Origin: Plotosus lineatus
Taxonomy: Eukaryota > Chordata > Actinopteri > Siluriformes > Plotosidae
Reading direction: 5' to 3'
Assembly: GCA_024760905.1 (NCBI GenBank)
Contig: CM045746.1
Coordinates: 6,514,466-6,578,465, forward strand
Length of the DNA: 64,000 nucleotides
Below are positions 11,735 through 23,962 of the stretch, one piece after another (the stretch's first letter is position 1; the number at the start of each line of letters is the position of its first letter). Under the pieces are notes generated by a model. It had not been told where the DNA came from. It saw nothing but the letters and a program-made list of their open reading frames with translations, and searched no databases. Position numbers and translations under genes: made by a program.

Positions 11735-13865
11735 ATAGTCAAACTCACCTCAACACACAGCTTGGGCTTTGAAACTACCCATCTCAAAAGGGAGAGGATC
11801 TTATTCCATTCCAGAATTGCTCATGGGGAGAGGTGATATGTCTGTGTGGGCATCCTTGTTGACCCCCATCTCTGCGACACACGTTGGGCTTTTCCCCAGT
11901 TGACAAAAGGGAAGTTTCTCTCTGCCTACGAATGGGGGGACGGGTCCTGACTGTTTGTGCTTATGCACCAAATGACATTTCAAGTACCCACCCTTCTTTA
12001 AGTCTCTAGGAGGTGCGTTTGACAATGCCCTCCGGGGACTCCCTCGTTGTCCTGGGAGACTTCAAAACACATGTGGGCAATGATAGTGCAACCTGGAAGG
12101 ATGTGATCAGGAGGCACAGCTTGAACCATAATGGTGTTCTGTTGTTGGACTTCTGTGCTCATCATGGCTTGTCCATCACAAACACCATGTTCGTACATAA
12201 AGATGTCGATAAGTGCACTTGGCACCAGAACACCGTTGGCCACAGTTCGATGATTGACATTGTAGTCTTGTCATTAGATTTGCTGCTGCATGTTCAAAGC
12301 ACTCGGGTGAAAAGAGTAGCTGAGCCATCAACCGATCATCACCTGGTTGCGAGCTGGTTCTGATGGCAGGGGAAGATGAAGTAAGGCCTGGAAAATGATT
12401 ATCGATTGGCCTAGAAAATGTTCTGGAACACCACCCGACACCTTAGGATGGGAAACAGAACTCCACAAATACTGCTTACAGTGGAAGTGGGGAGCTGCTC
12501 ACCTCGACTGGGGATGTCATCAGGAGGTGGAAGGAATACTTCGAGAACATCCTCAATTCTGTCAACATGCCCTCCATGGAGGAGGAAGACTCTGGGGGTT
12601 TAGGTGGGGGTCCATCCATTACTGGGGCTGAGGTTGAAGAGGTAGTCAAAACGATCCTCCAAAAAGTCTATGCAGAGATACTAGAAAGGAGGATCCGACC
12701 GATAGTTGAACCTTGGATTCAGGAGGAACAATGTGGTTTCCTTCCTGGCCATGGCACTCCCGACCAACTCTATATGCTCTACAAGATCCTGGCCGGGGAG
12801 GGGGGTGTTTATGGGAGATTGGAGTCCAATCTGTCCACATGTGTTTTGTGGATTTAAAGAAGACTTTTGACTGTGTCCCTCGAGTTACCTTGTGGGGCGT
12901 GTTCCGGGAGTATGGTGTACCAGACCCTACAGGACATTTGGTCTCTATCACTGGAGCCAGAGATTGGTAACAACAGATCAAATTCATTTCCGGTGAGGGT
13001 TAGAGTCTGCCAAGGCTGCCCTGTCTCACAAATTCTGTTCATAATTTTTTATTTACAGAATTTCCAGGCACAGCTGCAGTATTGAGAGGGCTCTACTTTG
13101 GTAGTCATGTCTCAGCTTTTTGCGGAGGATTGTTGTCCTTTTGGCTTCATTAAGGACCTCCACATTTCATTTGAGAACCAGCAAGTACAAGGCCATGGTT
13201 CTCAGTCAGAAAAGGGTGGAATGCTCCCTTGGGATCTATCATGAGGTTTTGCCCCAAATGAAAGAGAGCAATTATCTCTGAGTCTTGTTCACGAATGAGG
13301 GGAAAAATTGAGCGAAAGATCAACACGCAGGTCGCCGCAGTCTCTGCTGTAAAGTGGCGCTTATACCAATCCATCATGGTGAAGAGGGAGCTGAGCCGCA
13401 AGGCAGAGCTCACAATTTACCAGTCGATCTACATTCCAACCATCATCTATGGTCACAAGCTTTGGGTAGTGACCAAAAGAACAAGATTGTGGATACAAGC
13501 GGCTGAAATAAGCTTCCTTTTCCAGGTGGCAGGGCTCTCCCTTAGAAATACGGTGAGAAGCTTAGCCATGCAGGAGGAGCTTGGAGTAGAACCACTGCTC
13601 CTCTGCATTTGATGTGGCTCCAGTTGAGGTGGCTCGGGAATCTGGCTAGAATGTCCACCATACGCTTCCCTGGCATGGTGTTTCAGACATATCCAGCTGG
13701 GAAGAGACCCCAGGGTCAACCCAGAACACGCTAGAGGGATTATGTCTCTTGGCTAGTCTGGGAACGTCTCAGTGTCCTCAGTATATAAGAGCTTGAGGAA
13801 ATGTCTAGGGAGAGGAACGTCTGGCCCTCTTTGCTTAGGCTGCTGCCCCGATCCTGGATTAAAAG
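11735..13865 (+). mobile_element. Rex3-type LINE, long decayed copy (EN to 3' UTR)
   Basis: The endonuclease part is clear at 12013-12363: [46 protein letters not shown] and [15 protein letters not shown]. After a deletion near 12365-12420 the RT part follows: EEQCGFLPGHGTPDQLY (12718-12770), HMCFVDLKKTFDCVPR, and the C-terminal MSIYQSIYIPTIIYGHKLW block at 13400-13470. Many stops and frameshifts. It ends near 13860 with the usual Rex3 3' UTR words and little of the GAT tail. Confidence 0.85.
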
Positions 13866-15370
13866 GATGTTGATAATTTTGTTGGAAGCATAGAGAACAC
13901 TCCATTACATTTTTCAAGACAATTCAAATCAAATTCTGGATCCAGGAACTTTTTCTTCCTTAAATTGGCCATAGTTGTTTACTCCAACTACATAAACCTT
14001 AACATGTGCTTCCAGCCACATCTTTACAAACCACTCATGCATGCATATTCTTGGGTAAACGTGCACACACATACACAGAGAGAAGCCCCTGTAAACATGA
14101 GCGCACAGGCAGCCATGAATGGCTGGCATTTTGTTTGACAGTGAAGTGACTGTATGCCATGCCTTCTTCATGTGAGAGCATGACCCCATGGCTGCCACAT
14201 GAACATGGTTTTGAACCTGTGACCTCCTGGATGATAATTGAGCACCCTGTCAATGATCCAGTTAGGAGCCCTGGATCCAGGACCATTCTTCAATATTCCT
14301 TAACATTAGGAGATGGCATGAGTGTAGTTGATTAATCTCCAAAAATTGGACATCCATCTGGGAGTGTCTCATTCCTCTTACACCATGGCAGTTCGCCATC
14401 AGTAACAACAATTTCATTTACTGAACATCTACAGGATGCAACTGTTTCTGTTATCACTTCAATATCAGCAGTTGGCATCATATCATATTAAGAATTAAAC
14501 TCATCACTCGGCTCCAGGGTTGATTAATTTCCTCTAAACGCAGCACATGTGTTTTATTCCTTCCATAATCAGCAGAAGGTTCAACACCAATCATCAAATT
14601 TCATCATGAACAAATGAAGCTGCTTGCATCTTGCTCGAGAAACAGTTTGCCATAAACAGCTTCTGGAAGAGTCGACTCAGACTTTACTGGAGATGGTGTG
14701 AGAAAGGAGAAGGAAAAAGAGGGAGAGAGAGAGCAGGAGAGATCGATTTGATCCTCTCAGGAAGTGGAAGCTGTAGCCAAGCCTGGTTTTATAATCAATA
14801 CACCGAATAACAAACTTCAGCCGCTGCAGAGCAGAAGGTCGAGCTCTTGCTTTTTTTTCTTCCCAGAGTAAATATCGATAGTGTTCGGCTACACCGTCAT
14901 TTGTTACGACATTATTGGCTGCATTAAGATCCGCACACACTCCAGAATCCTTAATTCGCTATACGGTACAGTGCGAGGAAAGCGTCGATATGGTCTCTTT
15001 GCACGCTGAAATGTTAGCGTTGCTGCTTTTAAGGACATTGATTAACTTCCGCTAAGCAAAAAACATGAGCAGCGTCAGCCAGACCTTTGGTCTGTTCCGA
15101 ATATTTCTGGCTGCTGTGAAATCTCTCAACACTGCATCGCTGAAGTGGAACTGACCTTTCCAGCACTGAGTCCAATTAATAGTGTCTGTGCTTTCATAGG
15201 ACAATCACAGGATTGTAAAAAGCACTCAGGAATTTATTTTTCCTGCTTACTCTCATCTCCAAAACATTTTCAGTCCAAAGATAAAGAGGCGAAGTGGTGT
15301 AGCATTACTGCTTAATATGTAACCATGCCTACATTTTGTAAAATAAAGATATAAAGGTCATATTAGGAAG
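13866..15370. other. Intron sequence, nothing firmly recognised
   Basis: No conserved coding motif or element end was seen on either strand. Short open frames (13929-14198, 14035-14286 and 14677-14940, all minus) lack family resemblance. Confidence 0.45.
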
Positions 15371-15422
15371 TATTAGGAAGATGTCCTGGGTATGACATAT
15401 TAGGAAGATGTCCTGGGTATGA
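15371..15422. repeat. Short tandem duplication
   Basis: A unit of about 33 bases containing GGAAGATGTCCTGGGTATGA occurs twice in direct succession, immediately before the 5' end of the BovB-like LINE. It may be a replication slippage product. Confidence 0.6.
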
Positions 15423-15424
15423 CG

Positions 15425-18400
15425 TTAAACTGCAACCGCAGCTAGTTGGAGAGGCAGCACCTTACCCCAGCAAGGGCCCTCTGGCTATGGACAAGTCCCT
15501 CCTGGTAGACCTGGTCCTCCCTTCTAGCTGTACGGCCCACTTCCTGTCCGGCCATAAGCCTTGCCAGCATTCAGAATAGAAGAAGGAAAACTCTGACTTC
15601 AAACCGGGGTAGATAGAGCTCGCTTAGCCTCTTCAGGCAAATCTATCTAGGAGAAGGAAAACTCTGATTTCAAACCACACTCACCAACCCTCACTGAACC
15701 AGCGTGGTGAGTTATGGTTCAAACCCACAACTATGAATTCACACAACTTGCCAAGGCCCTCAGTCCCCGGCAGCCGAAAGGCAGATGGTGCTAAGAATCC
15801 CCCGGTGTCCAAAATCTACATCGCAACATATAAAGTAAGAACTTTGAAGGATGAGGACAGATTGCAAGAACTGCTACATGAACTAGACGAAACAGGAATG
15901 GCATATCATCGGCCTTGCAGAAACGAGAAAGAAGGGAGAAGAACTGGTGCAGTTTGAAGGTGGCCATCTACTTTACACCAAGGGTGGCGATGACTCGATG
16001 AGAGGAGTAGGTTTCTTAATTCATCAAAGCATTAAAGACAGGGTCACAAATTTCGAGGACCTCAGCGACAGAATAGCATCCATCACAGTGAAAGTCAACA
16101 GAAGATAGTCATTGCAAGTAATTCAGATCTACACTCCAACAAGCAGTCATGAAGACAAGGAGGTGGAAGAACTGTATGAGGAGATAACTGGAGTTATGGA
16201 GTTGGACAGGAACAAGAGTCACTATCAAGTAGTCATGGGAGACTTCAATGCAAAAATCGGGGAAACATCAGCAAAGTGATGGTACAACAACAGGAATACA
16301 TGGCCTTGGAGAGAGAAATGAGAGAGGAGAGATGATGGTCCAATTTGCAACATCAAAGAGCGCAATGATAACCAACACACTATTCTAGAAACCAAAGAAG
16401 CGAAAGTGGACCTGGCGTAGTCCGAATGGCGAAGTGATGAACGAAATCGATTATATCCTGATGAACAAACGGGAGATCATACTCAACACCGAAGTAATTC
16501 TGAGAGTTAACATCGGAAGTGACCACAAAATGAGTCGCAGTACCCTCAGACTGAATTCACGCATGGAAAGATGCACAATGGTGAGGTCAATAGCACCAAA
16601 GATCAATATTGCAGGACTGCTTCAGAAGAGGGAGAATTTTCAAATAGAACTGAGAAATCGTTTCGAAATCCTGGGAAGTGACATCGAAGATGTTGAAGAG
16701 AGTGCAAAGCAGCAAAGCGATACCATTCAGAGATGTGGTGAGAAAGTCGCAGGAAGGGTGAAGACCAGGAAAGAAGATAAACTAAAAAAACAGAAACCAA
16801 AGAATTACTAAAGAAATGCAGAGAAATGAAAAGAGTGACCACAAGAGAAAACTTTGAATACACTGAGCTCTGTAAAACCATCAGGAAGAACATGAGACGA
16901 GTTCTGAGAGAAACAAACACAAAAAGAGTAAAAGACGCAATAGAAACTGGCAGAGGATTAAAGAAGTGCACATCAGGAAAGGAAAACAAGGCTTTGATCC
17001 AAGCATTGAAGGAGAAAGATGGAATAGAAACAACGGACAGAGAGCGAATACTCAAGAGATGCGCTGAGTTCTACCAAGAACTGTATGAAGATTCTTCACA
17101 GGACATTCAGATAACACCAGCAGAAGAGATTCCACCTATTTTGAAGAGTGAAGTGGAAAAAGCTGTCCACCAAATGAAAGATGGCAAATCACCCGGAGAA
17201 GACCACGTGGTGATTGAAATGATTAAAGCAGGTGGAGAGATCCTCCTCACAAAATTGAGAGATTTGTATAACAAAACAATCAAAACAAGGAGGGTGCCGA
17301 AAAATGGAAAAATTCCATTATCATCCTACTCTTCAAGAAAGGGGACAAGAAAGATCTGGCAAACTATCGTCCCATCAGTTTGTTATCACATATATACAAG
17401 CTCTTCATGAAGATAATTAAAAACAGAATAAGCAGCACCTTAGATGACAATCAGCCGCCAGAACAAACAGCTTATAGAAGAGGTTATTCCACAGCTGACC
17501 ACCTGCATGCCATTGGACAGATATTCGAGAAGACAGAGGTACAAGCAACCTTTGTTCATGGCATTCGTGGACTACAAGAAGGCATTTGACTCGATCAAGC
17601 ATGCCCCTGTCTTTGAAGCTTTGAGAAACATGGTATACCATCAAAGATCATCAACATCATCAAAAAAACTTACACCGAAGGCACTGCACAAATTCAAACA
17701 GAGAAACTGAGCGAGAAGATCCAGATTCAGATGGGTGTACGCCAAGGGGACACTTTGTCATCTATAATGTTTACAGCAACTGTTGAAGAAATTTTTAAAA
17801 GAATCCCACTTGATAAAGGCATGAACATTAATGGACAAATCATGAACAATCTACGTTTTGCGGATGACATCATCCTGTTCGCCAACAAAGAGGATCATTT
17901 ACAAGAACTTCTGAATCAACTGAATGAAGAAGGGAAGAAAGACTGAATGAGAATTAACAAGAAGATGACAAAGGTCATGTGTAACGACATCGTAAAGAGA
18001 CAACAGAGAAAAGGAATTTCAGTAGACAGAGTGAAACTGGAGGAAGTTGAAGAATACAAGTACCTTGTGAAAGCGTTAACACCAAAGAATGAGATCAATG
18101 TCGAGATCAACCAAAGAGTGAATGAGGGGTGGAGGAGATTTGGCCAGTACAGTCACTTTCTGAAAGAAAGAAACATTCCTATCAGTCAGAAAAGAAAAAT
18201 CATGGACACCGTAATCCTTCCATCTTTGACATATGGAGCAGAAACATGGGCACTCACAAAACATCAATCCAGGAAGTTGGCAGCTGCACAAAGGAATATG
18301 GAAGGAAGCATTCTAAATATTAGCCTGAAAGACAAGATAAGAAATGAAATCATCAGAGAAAGGACAAAAATCAAAGAAGTCATCCAAACTATTAGAGACC

Positions 18401-18655
18401 TGAAGAGCAAATGGGCTGGCCGTGTAGCACGGCTGCAGGACAACAGATGGGCCAAAATAACTACAGAATGGTACCCAAGAGGATGCACAAGAGCGAGAGG
18501 AAAACCAAAGAGAAGATAGAGGGATGAAATCGAAGAAGAGATTGGAAAGAACTGGATGAGAATCGCCCAAGATTGAATTGAGTGGAGACAGTTGTGGAGG
18601 CCATCTGCCAGCAGTGGCATGATAGGCTGATGATGATGATGATGATGATGATGAT
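15425..18655 (+). mobile_element. BovB-like RTE LINE, nearly full length
   Basis: A 3.2-kb element with a GC-rich 5' UTR, EN and RT regions, and a 3' tail of GAT repeats (18632-18655). EN motifs: IYIATYKVRTLKDEDRLQEL (about 15810), VIQIYTPTSSHEDKEVEELY and VVMGDFNAKIGE (about 16230), NEIDYILMNKREII (16440), IGSDHKM. RT motifs: DGKSPGEDHVVIEMIKAG (17180-17230), [26 protein letters not shown] (17560-17600), MGVRQGDTLSS (17731), RFADDIILFANKEDH (17860-17900). Several frameshifts and stops separate the frames (15733-15957, 16434-16811, 16826-17410, 17444-17710, 17731-17946, 17947-18519), so it is inactive. It is a different RTE lineage from Rex3 and from family 2. Confidence 0.88.
16434..18519 (+). 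pseudogene. RTE endonuclease/reverse transcriptase, broken frame
   Basis: The reverse transcriptase of the BovB-like LINE, readable with at least four frame changes. The catalytic FADD (17858-17875) is intact. The C-terminal part (17947-18519) has VILPSLTYGAETWALT and a conserved tail region AGRVARLQDNRWAKI. The EN upstream is interrupted by stops near 15955 and 16110. The protein would nick target DNA and prime reverse transcription from its own RNA; this copy cannot make it. Confidence 0.82.
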
Positions 18656-18671
18656 TAGGAAGTAAAAATTA

Positions 18672-19012
18672 TTCACTCACTCATTTTCAGAGTCCTATTA
18701 GGATCGCAGGCAGGCTGTAGTCGATCTCAGCTGACAATGGTGAAAGTGGAGTACACACTGAACAGTTCATCGGACCATCACACAGCAGCATACACAATGA
18801 TTCACACTTACACTCAATCCAAGGGGAAAATTGGAACAGCCTTCTGCACATGGCTTTGGACTGTGGGATGAAACCAGAGTACCCAGAGGAAACCCAGGCA
18901 AGCACAGGAAGAACATGCAAACTCCACACAGAAACGCCCACACCAAGCATGAGACTTGAACCTTGGACCCTCTAGCTTTGAGGTGAATGTGCTAACCACT
19001 ACATCATAATAA
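18672..19012 (-). repeat. tRNA-derived SINE, family B
   Basis: The left end TCACTCATTTTCAGAGTCCT is the reversed 3' tail and the right end GTGCTAACCACTACATCAT is the reversed tRNA-like head. Between them is the body with TTTGGACTGTGGGATGAAAC, GAGGAAACCCAGGCAAGCAC and ATGCAAACTCCACACAGAAA, a very common fish SINE body. It directly follows the GAT tail of the BovB-like LINE. Copy 19466-19855 is a close relative. Confidence 0.72.
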
Positions 19013-19465
19013 CCAAATGAAAATGACATGGAGAAATGAGCGCCACTGACGAGAGAATGAAACTACTACCAAGTTTTCAGAGACGCAACACCGAATGAAA
19101 TGTTACTATAAATAAACAAAAAGTGACCTTTTAATATTAAAACTGAACTCATCTGCAACCTGCTGTGGTATAAAACACTGCTCCAAATCACACCCAGATT
19201 TTGCTGCTTATTTTACTGATACTGCACCTCACGGAGTTATTTATTCAGAACAGGGCTCGATCACCCACTTCTCAAATAAACAACCTTTATTTAACCACTA
19301 AAATGAATAATAAAAAAAGAGCAGAACTGCTGAATTTTACAGACATAGTTATGATGATAGTTATTAAATAATTTTGTGTATCTCCTCCTGAGATCTTATA
19401 ATTCATGTAAAGTCTGATAAGATGCTTTTATCCAGGCAAGACAAGAAGCTGAAGTGTGGAACATT

Positions 19466-19583
19466 CATTCATTCATTTTCTAAGCCGCATACTCCTAATT
19501 AGGGTCGAAGGGAGGATGGAGTTCATTTCAGCCAACTCTGGGCGATGTACACCCTGGACAGCTTACCAGGCCATCGAAGGGCC

Positions 19584-19636
<53 letters not shown>

Positions 19637-19855
19637 GCATTCACACACCTAAGAGAGAATTGATACAGCCAATTAGCCTATTGCGCATGTTTCTGGACAG
19701 TAGAACGAAACCAGAGTACCCAATTGGAACCCACACAAGCCCAGGGAGACCATACAAACTCCAAACAGAAAGTCCCAAGCTGGGAATCAAACCCAGGCCT
19801 TTCTTGCTGTGAGCTGGATGTGCTAACCATTATGGCACCGTGCTGCCCAACCTTG
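19466..19855 (-). repeat. tRNA-derived SINE, family B, with internal (CA)n
   Basis: Tail at left (ATTCATTCATTCATTTTCTA) and tRNA-like head at right (TGGCACCGTGCTGCCC preceded by GCTAACCATTA). A CA run of about 25 units at 19585-19635 interrupts the body. The heptamer TGGAACA occurs on both sides (about 19458 and 19855) and may be the target duplication. Full-length relative to other family B copies. Confidence 0.75.
19585..19635. repeat. (CA)n microsatellite
   Basis: A perfect AC dinucleotide run of about 25 units inside the SINE at 19466-19855. Confidence 0.95.
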
Positions 19856-19859
19856 GAAC

Positions 19860-20300
19860 AACTTGTCACTAGTTAGAGATTAACAATCATGTGGGTAAAA
19901 ATGGTACAAGTAGGAAGCTAAAGGAAAAGACCCATCCTTCTGCTACAAAAACCTGTGAAATGATATCATAACCATGATGGACACTACTGTGTGTGATCAA
20001 ATCCTCCTATGGACACCGAGTGTGTTCAGATGAAAAGTTGTGCTCTGGAACAACACGCACCACCTCAAAAGGCAGTGGAAGTTTCACCCACTGATCATAA
20101 GTGCAAGTGCCCCATGAAAGAAAATAAAAGAATGCTGTTTACAGATATCACATCGCCCTCTTTGATACTGCTGAAAGCTACTGCTGCATGTTTTGTTTCA
20201 GCACCGCGAACAGATACTACAGCTACCAAAAATAGATGTGCTTATTACATTCCTCATTGTACAGTAAACTGGGCATGTTAAACTCTGATAAAGAAACACT
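19860..20300. other. Intron just downstream of the 20443-20303 exon
   Basis: Contains the donor side of the tusc3 exon (GTAGTG at 20302-20297) and otherwise unassigned sequence. A short plus-strand frame at 20009-20281 has no recognisable family. Confidence 0.5.
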
Positions 20301-20302
20301 AC

Positions 20303-20443
20303 CAGCGCAGCCATGGCCCAGCCGGTTTTGTTGTAGATGAACTCCAGGTTGTTTCTACGCAAGTAGAGAAGACCTCCAACCAGAGAAACCAGCAGAGCCA
20401 GAGCAATCGTTCCTGAGTAATTTGGAGGCCTGAACACTCGAAT
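20303..20443 (-). CDS. tusc3: tusc3 internal exon (first membrane segment after the lumenal domain)
   Basis: The exon is 141 bp, 47 codons, starting [11 protein letters not shown] and ending [10 protein letters not shown]. Acceptor AG is at 20445-20444 and donor GT at 20302-20301. The stretch around [17 protein letters not shown] is a strongly hydrophobic helix followed by the basic pair RR, which fits the first membrane-spanning segment after the ER-lumenal domain. Residues match TUSC3 almost throughout. It lies alone between a 24.9-kb and a 12.1-kb intron. Confidence 0.95.
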
Positions 20444-20559
20444 CTGTGGGAGAACACAGACAACATACCATCAGAAACTGCAACCTTTATTCACTTCATT
20501 ATCACAGCGTTAAAACAACCATGTACAGAGAAATGAAATTTCACAGTTTGATTAGAATA

Positions 20560-21475
20560 CAGTCGGCCCCCTTCTTACGAAATTAATCTGTTCCAGTGCC
20601 TTTTTCGGAACCTTGAGTTTTCGTAAGTAGAGGCGCATTTTACATGTAAAACGTGTGATTCGTTCCAAGGCTCCCAAGACTACCCCATAAACCCTTTAAA
20701 AATGATAAAACTAAACCAAATTTGTATGAAATATGTGTTAAAAGTAAAATAAAATTATTTATTAAACCATTTAAACATTTTATTAACATATTAAACCATT
20801 CTATTAACATATTTATTAATTAAACCATTATTAAACATTTTTTATTCATTTTTACATTCATTATTAAACATTTGTGGCACGTGCCACATTTGCCAAACTG
20901 CAGGCGGTGTCGCAGCCCACACCGGAGCTTTTGAGACGGGGCGCAGCTCATCCGGACCTCCGATCTGTCAAGCAGGTAAGTGCGCTTTGAATACTTGTTT
21001 AGTACTCAACATTCACCTGTTTGCTTGAGGGATCGGAGGTCCGGATGAGCCGCGTTTTGCCCACATTTGGCGGAGCGTGCCATATTTATTAAACATTTAC
21101 TGAATTAAACAACTTAAAAAAATGAAAAATAAGCTGCAATGAGCACTCTCAAAAAAACTCATGAAACTCACGAACCAACAGTACAACTCTCCTTTACACG
21201 TGTGACAAACAAGCATTATAGGTGCAGTACTATGGAGATTCAGCTCCCTCCTGGCCAATGGAAGGCCAATGGGAGGCCAGCGGGGCGGGATGTTGGGATA
21301 CAGCCAATGAGACAGCAACTCGCGCGCATTATTTGAATGGCGCGTTTTAATGTTTGAATGGCATGTTTTCGGAAGAAGAACTTGTTTTGTACACAAAGGA
21401 CAAAAATTAAAAAAAATGTTTTTTGAATACTGGATTTTTCAAATTCAGGGGTTTTCGTAAGAAGGGGGCTGACTG
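20560..21475. mobile_element. Pogo/Tigger-like non-autonomous TIR element, copy 2
   Basis: A 916-bp element with ends CAGTCGGCCCCCTTCTTACG and its inverted counterpart ending at 21475 (AAGGGGGCTGACTG), flanked by TA at 20558-20559 and 21476-21477. Such TIRs with a TA duplication fit the pogo/Tigger group. The interior shares AATTTCAGTAAATG-like, GGATCGGAGGTCCGGA and GGCCAATGG-rich words with the elements at 26799-31072 and 57582-59085. It contains a local inverted arrangement around GATCGGAGGTCCGGATGAGC (about 20950 and 21030). No transposase frame. Confidence 0.85.
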
Positions 21476-21479
21476 TACT

Positions 21480-22212
<733 letters not shown>

Positions 22213-22593
22213 CAGTAGGCCCTTGACTATTCGTGGTTTTGCACTTGTGCATATTCGAGGACTGCCGAGTAACTGTCACGTCATTCAAATTCAGCCAATG
22301 GCTGTCCTCCTACCTGCTAATTGGTCGCGATGATGTATAAGCCCCTTTTTCCTCATCGCGCACAAGTTGTCAATGAACCTTATGTGCTTTAATTACCAGT
22401 TAAGCTCAATGATGCCACTCAAATGCCAGCTAAGCACCAGAAAACGGTAATGACGTTGAGTAGCTCTTCTGAAGAAATAAGACTTTCTCCGGAAGAAACG
22501 ATAGTTTCCTCTGAAGTACCTGAAGAGGAATAATCATCTGAACTTTTAGGAAAACACCCCGCCATTAAAGTCTTTTTCAATTATTATTCCAGT
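22213..22593 (+). mobile_element. Pogo-like TIR element left part with possible coding remnant
   Basis: TA precedes CAGTAGGCCCTTGACTATTC (from about 22214), a terminus of the Tigger/pogo type. At about 22419-22520 a plus-strand frame reads MPAKHQKTVMTLSSSSEEIR with a run of Glu/Ser, ending in a stop; this may be a piece of a transposase or a chance acidic stretch. The LINE at 22606-23646 is inserted downstream. The right terminus was not located; a second, direct-oriented CAGTAGGC word sits at 23946. Confidence 0.45.
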
Positions 22594-22605
22594 ACAGTAC
22601 CTAAG

Positions 22606-23646
22606 TTGTAAGGGTGCTGAAAGAAGAACTGTGGTATTGCATGAGGAAGTCTGGAGTGGCAGAGAAGTATGTTAGAGTGGTGCAGGACATGTATGAGAGA
22701 TGTAAGACAGTGGTGAGGTGTGCTATCGGTGTGACACAAGAGTTCAAGGTGGAGGTGGGACTGCATCAAGGGTCAGCTCTCAGCCCCTTCTTGTTTGCTA
22801 TGGTGATGGACAGACTGACAGACGAGGTTAGACAAGATTCCCCATGGACTATGATGTTTGCAAATGACCTTGTGATCTGTAGTGAGAGCAGAGAACAAGT
22901 GCAGGAAAATCTAGAGAGGTGGAGGTATGCCCTGGAAATGAGGGGAATGAAGATTAGCCTCAGTAAGACAGAATACATGTGCATGAATGACAAGGACCCA
23001 AGAGGAACGGTAAGATTACAGGGAGCAGAGATAAGAAAGGTGGAAGATTTTAAGTACTTAGGCTCAACAATCCAGAGCAATGGAGAGTGTGGAAAAGAGG
23101 TGAAGAAGCATGTGCAAGCAGGTTGGAATGGTTGGAGAAAAGTGTCCGGTGTGATGTGTGATAGGAGGGTATCGGCAAGAATGAAAGGAAAAGTGTACAA
23201 GACGGTGTTGAGGCCAACGATGTTGTATGGTTTAGAAACAGTGGCCCTGGGGAAAAGACAGGAGGCAGAGCTGGAGGTAGCAGAGATGAAAATGTTGAGG
23301 TTCTCTTTGGGAGTAACGAGGATGGATAGGATTAGGAATGAGCACATCAGAGGGACAGCACATGTAAGACGTTTTGGAGACAAAGTCAGAGAGGCTAGAT
23401 TGAGATGGTTTGGACATGTACAGAGGAGGGATAGTGAGTATATTGGTAATAGAATGCTGAGGCTGGAACTACCAGGTAAAAGGCCCAGAGGAAGACCAAA
23501 GAGACGATTCATGGATGTGGTGAAGGAGGACATGAAGGTCGTTGGTGTAAGAGAAGAAGATGCAAAGGATAGGGTGAGATGGAGGCAGATGATTCGCTGT
23601 GGCGACCCCTGAAGGGAAAAGCTGAAAGGAAAAGAAGAAGAAGAAG
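22606..23646 (+). mobile_element. RTE-like LINE (family 2), 5'-truncated, with 12-bp target duplication
   Basis: A 1041-bp insertion flanked by the direct repeat ACAGTACCTAAG (22594-22605 and 23647-23658). It contains the C-terminal two thirds of the RT open reading frame, the 3' end GATTCGCTGTGGCGACCCC and a (GAA)n tail at 23630-23646. The perfect duplication and open frame suggest a fairly recent insertion by target-primed reverse transcription with 5' truncation. Confidence 0.9.
22614..23612 (+). pseudogene. RT C-terminal region of RTE-like LINE, 332 codons open
   Basis: Open from [19 protein letters not shown] through VEVGLHQGSALSPFLFAMVM, the catalytic box, FKYLGSTIQSNGECGKEVKK, RPTMLYGLETVALGKRQE and RGRPKRRFMDVVKEDMKVVG to CGDP. 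The catalytic FADD of this family reads FAND here (about 22857-22868), so one catalytic aspartate is replaced by asparagine. The protein would lack the EN and RT fingers because of the 5' truncation. Confidence 0.88.
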
Positions 23647-23659
23647 ACAGTACCTAAGG

Positions 23660-23945
23660 TAATGTTTAGAATGTTTGTGTGTGTGATTTTATGTACTGTG
23701 TTTATGTTTATCCTTTTGTTTTGTTCATCGAATTCATTACACTTCATGTTCTTTTATGTTCTTTTTGTTATGGTCTGTGTTTTTGGGGGACTTTGACGGC
23801 TCTGTTCTCTATGTTTTCTCCCTACTCTGGCTGAGGAGTGTGGATGACCTGCTCGGGCTGATTGCGGTAGCGCATACCTGAATTCACCCCTCTCATCTAG
23901 TCCCTATAAACACAAGCCGCACGCTCACTTATATATTATTTATAC
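23660..23945. other. Intron sequence, nothing recognised
   Basis: AT-rich sequence following the LINE duplication. It is probably the continuation of the element that the LINE entered; no motif is supported. Confidence 0.4.
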
Positions 23946-23962
23946 AGTAGGCCTCCGTTTAA

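Noticed and set aside
19456..19812. Open frames through CA, GT and GA microsatellites (also 21690-21878, 30548-30814, 58225-58600)
   Set aside because: Dinucleotide repeats give Thr-His, Cys-Val or Leu-Ser strings without stops; no protein signature.
22766..23533. Minus-strand 255-codon frame opposite the RTE-like LINE (likewise 24408-25304 plus and 35819-36586 minus)
   Set aside because: These are antisense shadows of the LINE reverse transcriptase, which has high purine content; the sense frames carry all RT motifs.
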